Source: Moniliella sp. 'wahieum'
Lineage: Eukaryota; Basidiomycota; Moniliellomycetes; Moniliellales; Moniliellaceae
Length of the DNA stretch: 64,000 nucleotides
Direction: 5' to 3'
NCBI GenBank assembly: GCA_003971905.1
Contig: RSEE01000104.1
Location: 62,001-126,000 of the forward strand
The notes under the pieces are model-generated. The model ran no database searches. It was not told where the DNA came from and saw only the letters and a program-made list of their open reading frames with translations. The translations under genes were made by a program, and so were the position numbers. Shown here piece by piece: positions 52,029-63,054 of the stretch. Position 1 is the stretch's first letter; each line of letters starts with the position of its first letter.

Positions 52029-52087
52029 GGCAGGCACACGAAAACGAGGGCATACCCAAGCCCATGGGACCGAGGTGGTATCTCTAG
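50540..52087 (+). CDS. Uncharacterised membrane protein with about seven TM segments
   Basis: A hydrophobic N-terminal segment (about 50590-50690) leads to a luminal stretch with G-L-H-Y-D-G-S-V and N-T-T. TM segments lie at about 50905-50990 (V-T-Y-I-I-Y-T-S-L-C-T-V-L-F-L-L), 51025-51090 and 51150-51200. Others lie near 51250-51310, 51450, 51690-51780 (L-H-F-L-A-F-G-F-W-V-P) and 51830-51880 (F-P-L-A-G-I-V-A-C-L-G-A). A Glu-Gln-rich tail ends at the TAG 52087. The layout recalls a fungal 7-TM protein, but I recognise no receptor motif. The reading frame changes at least four times. Confidence 0.5.
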
Positions 52088-53700
52088 CGGACTTTTTGAT
52101 GGACTCACCTCCCCTGACCGACTCATTTTCTTCCCCCTGTGCTGGGCCGCCTTCGCCTCCGCTCCAGGACAGGTGCGAGAGCCGAACCGGTGGCTTTTCC
52201 CCTGCCGCGGTCTGGTCCGAGTGCGCTTCCGACGCACGAAGCGTCAAGGGAGCCGGGGTAAGGGGGTAAGGGGCAGGGTTAAGGAAAGAAAAGAAAAGCC
52301 AAAAAAAGGGGGGGGGGGGCTTCGGTCCTCCATGCCATGCCTTGCCTATGTTGTCGCACTATGTACCTTACCTTACCTTATCTTGCCTTACCTTGCCTCA
52401 CTGGCTCACCTTACCTCTCCGCACCATGCTAACCACGCTCACGTTGCCCCCCGCCTCGTTCCAAGCTTGCCCCTTCCCCTTTTGCTCTCTTATCTACTGC
52501 TCTGGCCTCGCGGATGCGAGGTCCCAATCGTTGTACTTGTGCGTTGGACCGATCGATGGTGATACCCTTAATGGACGGTGGTGATGGTGGTGGTGGGCGG
52601 TAGTAGTAGTAGTGGGAGTGGGAGTGGATGGGTGAAATGGCGGAGGGGAACTTCAATAGTGCGTTTGGGCTCCTGTGGTCTTACACTACACATGGGTGGG
52701 GCGGGCGGGGGTGTGTGACAGGTGACACAACAGCTTGAAGCTTATAAGGCCTAAGGCCCAAAGGGGGTAGTAGGGGTCGGTAATGGGTTGGTGTCCAATA
52801 CTGGTTCCTGACCCGTCTGTCCCGCTTGCTGTAGCCCAGGCGCCCCAGGGCGATCTGTGGTATTCCGAGTGGGAGAGAAACTCGGGGGTAACGCAGGATG
52901 GATCGCCGGCGAATGCCACGGAAGGAGGGGGGGCGAGGGAGCAGGTGTGCGTGGATTGGGTGGGCGAGAAGCGGGGTTTGGTCGATCGTTGCGTGCAAAA
53001 GCGTTGAACGTTGGACGTTGAACGTTGATGGCGAATGGCAGCAAGCGTACCCAGGCGCGTCTTGCCAGTGTGTGGCGCGGGATGGGTGGGTGTCGAGTGG
53101 AGCGGAGGCGAGGCGATGGACGCTGTGTGGCGACCAAGCCACAGCAGCGGGTGGGTGCGTGTGCGGCTGGCAGAGGCGGGAGGACTGCGGGGATGTGGAA
53201 CGTTCGGGCGGGCGGCGGCGGGCGTTACGGTGGATGGGATGATGTGTTGGCCGCCGTCGAAGCACTAACACGGGCAAGCAGGTGGCTGTCGACAAGCACA
53301 CCCATCCCCCGCCACGCTGGCCCCGCCGCTCCCCTCGGTTGCGGCGTCGGTGGGGCGCCCGCGTCTGGGATGGGCCGGGGGGACGCCCTGAGCCGGCGCT
53401 GATCCACGCCCACTGCCCGCCCGCCACGTTCTCCGCCCCCGATCGCCGTCGCCGCTGGGCGGTTATGGGCAGCAGAGGCCTCCGCTTCCCGTCGCTCTCG
53501 CCTCCCTCCTCTTCCTTTCCTTCTTCTTCCCCCCCTCCTCCACCTCTCCCTCCCCCCTCTCCCTTCTCTTCTTTGTGGCCAGTTCCCCAGCCCGTCGCCC
53601 GACCCTTGCGCACGCTCCTTTTTGCATTTTTGCCTTCTTCCCCCTCCACACGCGTCCTTGCACCGGCCGCAGACGGTGCCCACGCCTCGTTACCCGCCCC
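52088..53700. other. Intergenic region upstream of the zinc-finger gene
   Basis: A G-run (52306-52318) is followed by (ccttacctta)-type repeats at 52358-52410. The remainder, including 53000-53300, shows no family signature in any frame. Confidence 0.35.
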
Positions 53701-55055
53701 AGCAGCAACTTCCTTCGTATGTCCGCGCCTCACGCCTTCCCCTGGCCTGAACAGGACGGTACGTGTGCCCCTCTCCTCTCCCTCCCGCCCCGACGGCAAC
53801 GCCACATCGGATCGGCCATGGCCTGTGTCCCCTCCCAGGGGCGGGCGGGCTGCTTGCTTGTGGGCCGACGGTTGGCTGTGGTGGCAGAACCCCGACGGTG
53901 GATTAGATTCGCCGCGTCGAGAGGGACCGCGGACGGAGGGCTCGTATTCCAGTGGCTACTTTACTAACCCCGCCGTGTCTGTCTGTCTGTCTGTCTGTCT
54001 GCTCTTCTGGCCCGGCTGTGCAATGTCTCGACGATGCATGATGACCACCATGGATGACCCCCGCATCGCACCCGCCCTCTCTCCGCCGCTCCGATCGGGA
54101 AATCTGTCGACGGGAACGGGGCCACCACCTCGATCGCCGCTGTTGCTTGTCCCCGCCGGTGCTTGTCCCGCCATGGTTGGGCCCTGCCCGCCGTCGGTCG
54201 CGATGGCGTGTGTGGGCCTCCGCCTCCGCCTCCGCCTCCGTCACCACGCCCCCTTGGCGCTCCAGCCCGCCCCGCCATGCTCAACCCCCCGCCCGCCATG
54301 CCGGACGACCGCCGCTCGGTGCGCCGCCCTGCGCCCTTGTCCCTTGTCCCCCACGCCAGCGCAGCGCGCAGCCTCACCCGCCCCCCCCGCCTCCTCCGAG
54401 TTTCCCCTCTCGCCCCTCTCGCCTCTTGACCGCACCCCGCACGCGCGGCTCGGATCCGGATTCGACCCCCTCTGCCCTGGACGCTCCCCGACACGCCCGA
54501 CACGCCCTCGACCCACGCAGCCCCTCCCTCGGCTGCCCGCCCGGCGGCGGCGGCGTCGGTGTCCGGCGCAGCCACGGGCGTTGGTATCGGGCTTGGGCTT
54601 GGCTTCCTCCCCACCCTCCGGCCCCCGGACCTGGACCGTCGCCTGGATCGGGACCGTGCGGACCATCGTGCGCCCACCTCGGCGGCGCCTTTCTTCCCGC
54701 CCTCGGCTTATCCTCCCCCCACAACCACACCCACACCCACACCCACTCGCACGAAGCGGAAGCGTCCGAGGCAAACGCACGCGAGATTCACTTACCGCAC
54801 GGCATCTGTGCCGGACTTCCACGCTGGCCGTGCCAGTCCCGCCGCCGCACGGTTGCCCGCCTCCCAGCACGCTTCGCACTTTGGCTTGGCACGTTTCCCT
54901 CCGCACACGGTGCCCCGTGGTCTAGGTTCGCCCCTGATCAACCCGCCCCGTTCGGCACCTTTTAGCACCACGGCATTTTCCCCCTCTTTGCCGTCCCTCC
55001 CTTCCTCCTCCTTCCCCCCGCCTACCTCCTCCCCTCGCTCCCCATCCGCGCCGAC

Positions 55056-57095
55056 TTGCACTTCAAGCCGTTTGGCGCACATGCGTCTCCACACCTCCTC
55101 AGCCACCCAAGCCTCCTTGGCCATCCCAGCCACCCGAACCATGCCAACCACCTCAACAACCCGAGCAACCTAAGCAACCCGAGCAACCTAAGCAACCCGA
55201 GTAACCTAAGCAACCTAAGCCACCCGAGTAACCTAAGCAACCTGAACAACCCGAGCAACCTAAGCAATCCGAGCAACCTCAGCAACCTCAACAATCCGAT
55301 CCACTCGAATCATCCCACCTACCCCAACCGCCTGTGCTCCTACGCCTCCTCGCCCGAAATGGAAGTGGACTCACCCACGTTCACGCCACTCCCTTCCCAC
55401 CCCCTACTACGAGAGACGACGACCGCGCCAGGGACGGGCACGCTGGGCCGCTGCACCCTTGTGCGTATCTTATCTTTTGGCCCTGTGTGGGCAGCCCAAG
55501 TGGGCAAGGAGGAAACCGTGTTGTTTTCACGCCAACAGGATATGGTACGTTCCCCCCCTCCCCACCGCGCCGTGCACGTAACCAATTGAATTGGCATGGT
55601 CATCCGTTCTAACTCCTTCTTTTCCAGCTCATCTTTGGTGGTCGGAACGGGTTCAACCCGCGCCATCCACTTGGCTTTGTGCGCACGTTGCACAGCTTTG
55701 AGCGATGGGAAAAGATTGTGGATACGGGAAACGTAGGAGCGTTCCGATTCCAGCGGGGCGACTGGTTTTGTGACTTGTGCGGGGAAAAAATGTGGCGGTG
55801 GCGCTTGTCGTGTCGGAAATGCAAGACGGAGCATGCGGCAACGCGGTTGCAGGATCGGAACCAGATCGGGGTCAGCTTGACCCCGGCCGCACTGGCAACT
55901 GCTTGGGAACGGGTCAAACGGACGGAACAGGCCATGCTGTCCGCTACTCTCTCGGCTCTTCACACTATTCCTTCCCTTCCCTTGTCTTTGTCCTTGCCCT
56001 TGCCCTTGCCCCTGCCCAGCCCGGCCGTCTCTACCCCACCGCTGGCTCAGACGACCGACGTCCGCCCGCCTCAGCACTCCCATCCGTCCCATCCGTCCCA
56101 TCCGTCCCATCCGTCCCATCCGTCCCATCCGTCCCATCCGTCCCATCCGTCCCATCCGTCCCATCCGTCCCATCCGTCCCATCCGTCCCATCCGTCCCAT
56201 CCGTCCCATCCGTCCCATCCGTCCCATCCGTCACTTGCTTCTCTCCCCCCTCGACCGGGACGGGCTGCCGGACTGGGCATGCCGTCCGGGGTACTATCTC
56301 CCTTGGCACTTGACGTGCGTTCGCCTGCGCCATTGCTCCAACCCGTTTCGTCCCGCTGTACCCTTCGCCGCTGGCCGAGTATGTAGGGTACGGACCGGAG
56401 CCCAGTCGTCGTCCGAGCTTTGTCCCGAGCCCAAGCCCTACCCTTGGCCCCATCCCCACGGCACCTGCCACGCCCCTGGCCCAGACGGACCTCGCCTCCC
56501 ACCCATCTCCCACCCCAACCCAGCACGACCGCACCAACGGGACCAATGGGACCAACGGGACTAATGGGACCAACGGAACTAATGGGACCAACGGGACTAA
56601 TGGGACCAACGGGACTGATGCCCCTACCACCCCGCCGCGTCCCTCCCCACCAACCCGTTCTCCCACCCCACGCCAACCTCCACCTCGAACGTGACCGTGG
56701 CCACGACGTCGAACGTCAATCCGTCCTCGCATCCCAGCCCGAATCTGAATCTGAGTCTGAGTCTGAGCCCGAACCTTCGTCTAAGTCCGAACCTGTGTCT
56801 GAGCCCGAACCTGGGTCTGAGTCCCAACCTGAACACGAATGCGAACCTGAATCCGAATGCGCACCCGAACCAGAATCTGAACCCAAGTCTGAATGCGACT
56901 GCGACCGTGACTGCGACGACGCTGGATCCGGACCTGGTTTACGTCCCGGACCAGCCGAGCCCTAGCACCAACCCACCGCCCGCACTCCGTTCCCACCTCA
57001 GCCCGTTGACCCAGATGTCTCCCCTCCTCGCTCACCTTCCTCTCCGCCCGAGCGTGCGTGATACGCTTCACCCTACCAAGGGGTTTGACTCCTAA
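55056..57095 (+). CDS. RanBP2-type zinc-finger protein with three coding minisatellites (5' end unresolved)
   Basis: An intron (about 55547-55627, GTACGT to CCAG) joins F-S-R-Q-Q-D-M to L-I-F-G-G-R-N-G-F-N-P. The next exon holds G-D-W-F-C-D-L-C-G-E-K-M-W-R-W-R-L-S-C-R-K-C (55758-55825). This is a C-x2-C-x10-C-x2-C RanBP2-type finger, usually binding single-stranded RNA or ubiquitin; the usual Asn is Met. Upstream is an N-P-S-N-L-S repeat (55130-55300). Downstream are (S-H-P)n (56083-56230) and (T-N-G)n (56533-56620), then a repeated S-P-N-L segment. Open, Pro/Ser-rich frames from about 53700 probably belong to the 5' part. The stop at 57095 is the most protein-like end. Confidence 0.5.
55130..55300. 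repeat. Coding minisatellite (15-bp-type units, gagcaacctaagcaa)
   Basis: About twelve imperfect units of caacccgagcaacctaag type lie within the zinc-finger protein frame, read as N-P-S-N-L-S. Confidence 0.75.
56080..56232. repeat. Coding 9-bp minisatellite (tcccatccg)n
   Basis: About sixteen nearly perfect copies of tcccatccg are read as Ser-His-Pro repeats in the zinc-finger protein frame. Opposite-strand frames such as W-D-G are shadows. Confidence 0.9.
56530..56622. repeat. Coding 9-bp minisatellite (accaaygggac)n
   Basis: About nine copies of accaacggg/actaatggg are read as Thr-Asn-Gly. Confidence 0.8.
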
Positions 57096-57683
57096 GTTCA
57101 GCGTGTAGCTGGGATTCTCCTGCCCCCCTGACTTTCTGAACATGTTCTCTTTTTGACCGTCCCAGTAATCGTATGGCGACACTGACACCAGTACATATTG
57201 CTGGTCTTTTAGCTGATGCGTCCATATCATTGACAGAGCCTAAGGCTGGGACAGGGGGAATGCTACGTCTAAACCGAACCGTTCATCTTGCGGGGGTTAC
57301 CGGTTACAGACCTGGAAGCGCCCCCAGGTTAAAAGTAGCTTATTGAGTACACCATCGATCATCTGCATCATCAATAGTATCAGACGCAGATCACATGCAT
57401 CATGTATTGTTGCCACGTCACCCACCGGTGCCTTGCCTGATTCGTAGATGGGAAAGCTAGACGCTGGAGTTGCCGCGCGCAGGCCAGCAGGACACGGGTA
57501 CATTACTGTCCCACTGCTTGCTCTATCCTCTTCGCCACCACTCTCCTTCCCCCTTCCCCTTCTTCTCGCTCACCTCGTTACTTGATTACTACTCGCTGAT
57601 CGTCTGTGGTTTAGAGACTAGGTGTCTCCAGGTCAGAGCCTTCACGCGTCGCTAAAGTATGCATCATGTGCATCATGCAATGG
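57096..57683. other. Spacer between the zinc-finger gene and STE3; island boundary
   Basis: GC drops here. The only structured element is the dispersed repeat fragment at 57218-57280. Confidence 0.4.
57218..57280 (+). repeat. Dispersed repeat fragment shared with 62987-63054
   Basis: The order gcgtcca, catatcattg, cagag-ctaaggctgggacagggg, gctacgtctaaaccgaacc is the same in both places with a few substitutions. It flanks the pheromone/copia region and is probably LTR-derived. Confidence 0.65.
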
Positions 57684-59107
57684 TCAATTGATCTCGGTTG
57701 TAGAATGGATAAGCACTTGGTCCAGTCCCTTGCCTCTCAATTGGGGGGACGAGCATTCCATGTCACCAGCAGCTGTGGCAAATGAATAGCCGTGGTTGTT
57801 CCCCCTTGGTGCATCCAGCATTGACCCACCCGCAACTCCCACGTTTTGCGAAGAGGTAACCTGTTCCTGCCCACATGTGTAAAAGGTAAGCACCACTGGT
57901 GGGAGGCTGAACTCGATCGCCTTTGACCACAAATGTTGTGCTCTGGATAGATTAGTACCAATGACATACCGAGGATGGATTGCGGTTGAAAAGTTGAACC
58001 CAAAAGTAGATATCTTCTTTGTACCGCCGAACGAGGAAACTCTTGACCGCCTTGTACCAATCCCTGTACGCTTGAACCTGCTCCCTGGTGAATCCGTATG
58101 TAAAGAATATCATGAAAGGTACACCAAAGCGAGAAGCAGCGGTAGCATTTCTCCAGACCTTATCGTTGTCGTACACCCAATATGAGACGTTGTAGTCTTC
58201 ATGTTCAAATCCCACGAAACTTCATGAGAATGGGGAATTTAAGTCAGCCTCAAGCTACTGTTACACAAATAATGAATGTACAGTACTCACCGTAATGGTG
58301 CAAGGGCTGCTTCGCCCTTTTCGAGAACTGAAAAATGACCCATATAAGGTACAAAATGGCCACCGTCAATCCGAAAACCAGGAGTCGAACGAAGGCTGCT
58401 GGTTTGACTGCTCCCTTCGTACCCTTGATCAAAGAATCGCGTCTTATCGTGCTCCACAGTCGAAATGTACGCCAACTGGTGAACGCTATTACAGGACAAA
58501 TATTGGTTAATATTCCTGTGAGATATTAGTTCGACGGATCAGAGGGAGAGCGTACTTACCGGCATACCCAGCCGCTACCACAGGCAAAATCAGCAACCAT
58601 ATGAAATGAACGAAGATCCCGGGAACAGTGAAGTCGATAGGGGAGGCGCAGCCACTTGGTCCAAGGATGTCGCTGCGGTGCCCCTGCGACACGTATTGCA
58701 CATCCGGTGAGAACAGTCGGTATACCAACGCCAATACATATATTGATAATGAGAGATCGCTTAGTCTTGGCATGGTTGGTTGACAGGATGGCCAAAATCT
58801 CTCTAAACAAAATCACCTCAGTGCAGGATAACCCAGATAGAGACCACTGTTCGATTGGCAACGATATATCGCACCAATCAATGGTCGTGGACGGTCTGAG
58901 TGTTACCGCCGATAGCATTTTGACATTGGAATATTTCCAGATGTTGGTCGTCATGATCGTGCTTGACACGATCGAGTCGACGTAAAAGCAGTACATCGGT
59001 ACGCATAGATGCCCGCCCTTCTTGAGTTGCACAGGGAGGAGAAGAGCGACCAAAACAATGCTCAAGACACCGAGTGTACCTACGATGCCAGAGTATGCCG
59101 TTACCAT
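57684..59107 (-). CDS. STE3: STE3-type G protein-coupled mating pheromone receptor
   Basis: STE3-type receptors bind farnesylated pheromone of the opposite mating type and signal through a G protein and MAPK cascade. The start at 59107 opens TM1 (G-V-L-S-I-V-L-V-A-L-L-L-P-V-Q-L-K-K-G-G), TM2, and the W-C-D-I-S motif of the family. TM4 begins I-C-I-G-V-G-I-P-T-V-L, then V-S-Q-G-H-R-S-D-I-L-G-P-S-G-C, the conserved second outer loop. Intron 58559-58516 joins TM5 to R-R-D-S-L, and F-V-R-L-L-V-F-G-L-T-V starts TM6. Intron 58290-58220 leads to V-S-W-D and R-F-G-V-P-F-M-I-F-F (TM7) with a cytosolic tail. One-base shifts lie near 58700 and 58205. The last short intron (about 57969-57943) and the tail ending at 57684 are less certain. 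Confidence 0.9.
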
Positions 59108-59582
59108 GGCTGGTGTTTGAGGGGGATCGAAAGACTGAGTTGGAAAGAAGAGGTGAAAATGATAAAAGAATGTGGGAGGGCCATGTATATGTACTTCGGG
59201 ATTACTAAAGTACTATAGTGCTACTTATATAATAGGAGACGATCGGACGATGCATAACGATATGGGGAAGATTATCGATACTAACGGTCGGTGTTGTCAC
59301 GCGTGACTCATTCATTAATCATGCAGAAACAATTTTACTTACACATATTGACAGAAAGGCTTCACGCTTGAGAAGCTTGAAGCTTGAAAGCACACAAAAG
59401 GAGGCAAACGTTGTATATTGTCTTTGGCCTCCCATAAAGGCTGCCATAAGGCCGGGTCGCGTGCACAGAGAAATGAGCGTAGCCAGAAGCAACACCCCCA
59501 GAACGGGTTTAGCTGTGTAACAGTGAGTTTAATCGAAGGAACAATACCGGAAGGGGCGATGTTGGGTGACACAAAAAAGGAC

Positions 59583-59591
59583 ACAAAGGGA
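59583..59591 (+). promoter_or_regulatory. Pheromone response element-like site ACAAAGGGA
   Basis: This is an exact match to the Prf1 site described in Ustilago. It lies about 300 bases before the pheromone start and about 475 before the STE3 start, where such a site would serve both. Its function here is inferred. Confidence 0.5.
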
Positions 59592-59766
59592 ATGATGCAA
59601 AAGGGGGGGGAGACCAGAATAAAGCCGCACCTGCCGATACCCCGCCTTCCAGCAACATACATATCGGTACGTCAGCAAAACTAGCGTGGAAAAGGGGCCG
59701 GGGGGTTCCGGCTCAAGAGATAGGAAACAGACGATAGTATACTCTGCTAGGGATGGTGTGCATTGC

Positions 59767-59773
59767 TATTTAA
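59767..59773 (+). promoter_or_regulatory. TATA-like box of pheromone gene 1
   Basis: tatttaa lies 118 bases before the ATG at 59885. It is conserved at the same place in copy 2 (63531-63537). Confidence 0.45.
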
Positions 59774-59884
59774 GAACAGCTCATTTCCACAATGCCGGAC
59801 GTACATCACCACTACCCTCACCCACTCTTCTCTCTCTCATCAGCCACTGCCGACGCGCACCAGCACACCGTATCTTCCATCAAG

Positions 59885-60069
59885 ATGTCTCTTTCACCAT
59901 GTTCACCATCCCTACCAACACGATGGCGGCCGAGCCTATTGGCCCTGACCAGGACCCGAGTATGTAACGCAGCTCCGTTTGGTCTGATTCGACCGCCGCG
60001 CCCGTATGTTGCTAACACTGTGCTTTTTGCACGCCAGCTGGTTCCATGACTGGCTGTGTCATTGCCTAG
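59885..60069 (+). CDS. Lipopeptide mating pheromone precursor (CaaX), copy 1
   Basis: After removal of intron 59960-60037 (GTATGT, branch site ctaac, GCCAG) the reading frame ends T-G-S-M-T-G-C-V-I-A, stop 60067-60069. C-V-I-A is a CaaX farnesylation box, as in basidiomycete mfa/MF precursors. The full precursor would be 35 residues: a prodomain with P-T-N-T-M-A-A-E-P-I-G-P-D, then the mature C-terminal peptide. The first ATG (59885) is out of frame by one T compared with copy 2 (ctttcacc against cttttcacc). The in-frame ATG at 59899 would give a 30-residue precursor. STE3 lies next to it in divergent orientation. Neither exon looks like a gene by itself. Confidence 0.85.
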
Positions 60070-60663
60070 AGGGGCTTTCTGGTAAAGCCCTCCCAATGCC
60101 ACGGCAGGTCAATCCCCAATCCTCCCTCCACCGCTGTTAGGCCGCTTAGGCATATCAGCAGTTCTCCTTGGCATCCCTACGGTTGATGCTCATGTCTGCA
60201 CCTGTTCGGCCTGCAGGGATACTGGGAGGCATGCACCAGGAGGTGTGTTTGTCTTTCAGTCTCTTCTAGCGTGGCCCCGGTATTTGATCACTTCTCTTTT
60301 ACCTCATATATTGGAACCCCCCCCCCCCCCCCCCCCCCCCCCTCCCCCATAGGAGAGAGCAGACAGTTGGTGTGTTTGTTATAGACCAGAGAGCAGGTAG
60401 TTGTTAGTGTATTGCATTGCACATGAACTACAGAGGATAGAGAATATTCCTGCCCGCCAGGAAGGAATATTGCATGGAACAAACCAGAAGGTTCCGGACT
60501 TGGGCTATACCGGCGCCATCACTACACCAGTGTGGCGTCACATCTCCACAGCCCAAGGACGGTACCGACGGTTTTCCTCAAGCGCTCGAGCTCAATCCCC
60601 ACCAAAACCTAGGCACCGGAGTGGCCAGGTGGGGGGAGATCAGGAATAGGACCCAATTCGCGG
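60070..60663. other. Non-coding tract between pheromone gene 1 and the copia relic
   Basis: It contains the 3' part of the direct repeat and a run of 26 C (60317-60342), a likely weak point of the assembly. It also contains LTR-like sequence (60366-60480) shared with 14755-15050. Confidence 0.5.
60366..60480 (-). repeat. LTR-like fragment at the 3' side of the copia relic
   Basis: The sequence is shared with 14755-14790 and 14985-15050. It lies just beyond the polyprotein stop at 60664, where a 3' LTR is expected. No clear TG...CA ends were found. Confidence 0.4.
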
Positions 60664-61905
60664 TCACAGCGGCTCCAGGACCCTGTATGCCAGGCTCTTG
60701 GTGTGGAGGTCGGAGACGGTGTCCACACCTTTTATGGACACAGGAGTAACAATCCCTGCTCGGTTGCTCTCACGTATATCGGTGTAGAAGCGGGCAAGGT
60801 GGCGCGTCCCTTTGGCAGAACCCCAATATTCGCGCAGGCGACTGCCACGGATGAGTCGCACCGAAGCGCGAAAGGAATACCTGTGGAAAAGCACAAGCTC
60901 CACCAACAGTTCACGCAGCGCCACATAGCATAAGCGACACCCTACTCCCTGCCACATACTCCGAGTCGCCCGTGCTGCGTCCCACCACGCGCTGCTTGGC
61001 CGAGCGCCAGCCAACCAAGGCTCCAAAAACGTAGACTGCCAGGCCAGAGGTGGCCTTGCTGTCCCACCTTTCGTTGTAGCTGCTGTCGGTTGTAAAGTTC
61101 CAGCGGTGGGCCAACGGTAGAGTAGGATGGAGTCGGAGCGCTAGACCAGCAGTGTGACCCAAGTAGCCCCATACCCGGCCAAAGCCGTCCAGTGTTGGGG
61201 ACCAGGGTCAGCACAGAATTGTCCAAGTGAGCGCACAGCAAATCAATGTCCGGGCGGGTGCAGGATGCGATCCATCCTAGTGTTCTCACTTCACTGGCGA
61301 AGCGATGTGTCTCCTCCTCCGGACACTGTCGCTCGCCTTCAGCGCGGGGGACAAGCTGAGTCCCCGTAAGAAGAGGTTGACGATAAGGTGGCTCGCCCTC
61401 ACGTCCAAATCTTCTCGTGCTCGCCTTAATATAGTCCTCCTGAGAGAAATCTCCAGGTCGGAAGCGAAACGCACATTCAGAAAGTATGCTAACGGACCGC
61501 CGTCCTTGACATCCACATGTTGGCGTAGGCCCCATAAGAAGTTGTAGTATGCCTCAGCAGATGAGGCAGCGACGCAAGCATCATCCACCCATATACAGAG
61601 GATGATCACCTCTTCACCGCGTACACGGGAAACACGCACCGGTCGGCGACAGTGGAGGTGCAGCCGATGAGTTGGAGCAACCGTAAGTTCTCATACCATC
61701 TCCGCGAGCTCTGCTTCAGGCCATACGGGGCTTTCTTGAGTAGCCACACCTTACCATCTTCCCGCCGAAGCCCTTTGGCGGTTCCATGTACACGTATTCG
61801 CTTGGCTGGACGTCGGCATAAAGAAAGCGGACACCACATCGCAAGTGAAAACGGGTCAGTCAAGACGCAGAGCAAGAACGAGAAACGGTTAGCAGTGCCA
61901 TGAAG
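60664..61905 (-). pseudogene. copia reverse transcriptase and RNase H (broken)
   Basis: K-A-P-Y-G-L-K-Q-S-S-R-R-W-Y (about 61730) is the copia RT hallmark. I-W-V-D-D-A-C-V-A-A-S (about 61590) corresponds to the catalytic Y-V-D-D region, keeping both Asp. The RNase H part has S-T-G-D-S-E-Y-V-A (about 60970) and ends with D-L-H-T-K-S-L before the stop at 60664. Frame breaks near 61630, 61390, 61160 and 60930 prevent a single product. Confidence 0.8.
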
Positions 61906-62123
61906 CTTACAGTGGCGGCAGATAACGTAGCTGGATCATAGTCAAGGCCCGGGCGTTGAAGGAAGTCCTGGCCCACCCACCGGGTGCGCCGCCGAACTAG
62001 TCAACCGGCCTCGGTTTTGTAATGGCACCGGACAAAGCGGCCCCTCGACACCATGGCATCACTCCCTTTCGCCGGCCGCTGCACGCTCTCCCCAATCCCC
62101 CCCGGTCTTCCAGATTCTTCACC

Positions 62124-62742
62124 TCATTCCGGAAAGCTGCTCCCACTCGCTTGCACCCGCACCTCGTCGGGCTTCATACTCATTGCGGGATCCACCCACA
62201 GAGGGGGGACATCCCCACCATTGTCCCCACCATTGTCCCCACCATTTCCCACTGTGGCACAGCCGCGGAAATGGGATGGGACGGTTGATATGCTTCGTCC
62301 TAGTTTTGCCCTGATAGGGCCCAAAAATTTGGACCAACGACTGATTGCGCAAATCAGCCTGTAGGGCCGCCTGCCGTCTCGGACGCTCCGACATTGTGGT
62401 CCGGTACCGCAGCATCGGCGCGGTCGGCTCCAACTCCGCAATCGTGGCTGATGGACCTGGGGCACAGGTCCGTAGTTGGTGTCATCACCCCATCGTAACA
62501 TATCCCTCACCCAGGTGAGCCGCCACTGCGATACTGCCCACTCGCCCACTAGCCACTTGCTTTGGCCCACGTCGTATCCAGGAGGGCCCGAGGAGCACCA
62601 CGGCACGACAAGCGATTCTCCGATCCTCTTCATTCACGAGCGCATAGGCCACTGCACCAAAGCGATGAAGGTACCCTGGCGCAGCTGGTTTCTCCAGGTA
62701 ACGCGTGGCAGGATTCGGAGGGCCAAGCTTGCCGATACTCAT
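62124..62742 (-). pseudogene. copia integrase C-terminal fragment
   Basis: H-R-F-G-A-V-A-Y-A-L-V (about 62665) corresponds to the L-R-x-F-G-C-x-A-Y segment of copia integrases. L-L-G-P-P-G-Y-D, a G-K/R-rich turn and a T-M-S-E-R-P-R-R-Q linker follow. The catalytic core is absent. A tccccaccattg-type tandem triplicate lies at 62212-62252. Confidence 0.6.
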
Positions 62743-62986
62743 GTTGCGTATATACGCTGCGGCCTCAATGGCGAGCGGCCAAAGGTCCAGCCACCGCTGC
62801 GATTCACAGCAGTTTCAACGGCGGTGTTGAACGTACTAGGAAGCGAATCTTGGATACGACCGTAGACAAAGGTGTCACGACGCTGGGGTTGAACGTTGAC
62901 AACTTGTGCGCGATTACCTGATGCACCTGCAGTGCTCCCACTCGGTTGTGTTTCTGTTCTGTCACATGTCAGGTTCTCTCTAAGTT

Positions 62987-63054
62987 GCGTCCACTGCATA
63001 TCATTGGCAGAGCTTAAGGCTGGGACAGGGGAGTCGCTACGTCTAAACCGAACC
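62987..63054 (+). repeat. Dispersed repeat fragment shared with 57218-57280
   Basis: Same ordered blocks as the copy upstream of STE3, in the same orientation. It marks the right side of the copia relic. Confidence 0.65.

Larger units (their letters stand above)
59108..59884. promoter_or_regulatory. Shared divergent promoter region of STE3 and pheromone gene 1
   Basis: The 777-base gap between the two divergent mating genes holds an ACAAAGGGA site, ATTGT cores and a TATA-like box (listed separately). The right half (from 59632) is duplicated at 63382. Confidence 0.5.
59632..60245 (+). repeat. Direct repeat carrying the pheromone gene, left copy
   Basis: This is near-identical to 63382-64000, including the promoter, gene and about 175 bases downstream. 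Most differences are one-base indels in short homopolymers. Confidence 0.9.

Noticed and set aside
56031-56732. Minus-strand frames of W-D-G or G-T-D repeats
   Set aside because: These are shadows of the 9-bp minisatellite whose forward frame continues into the zinc-finger protein.
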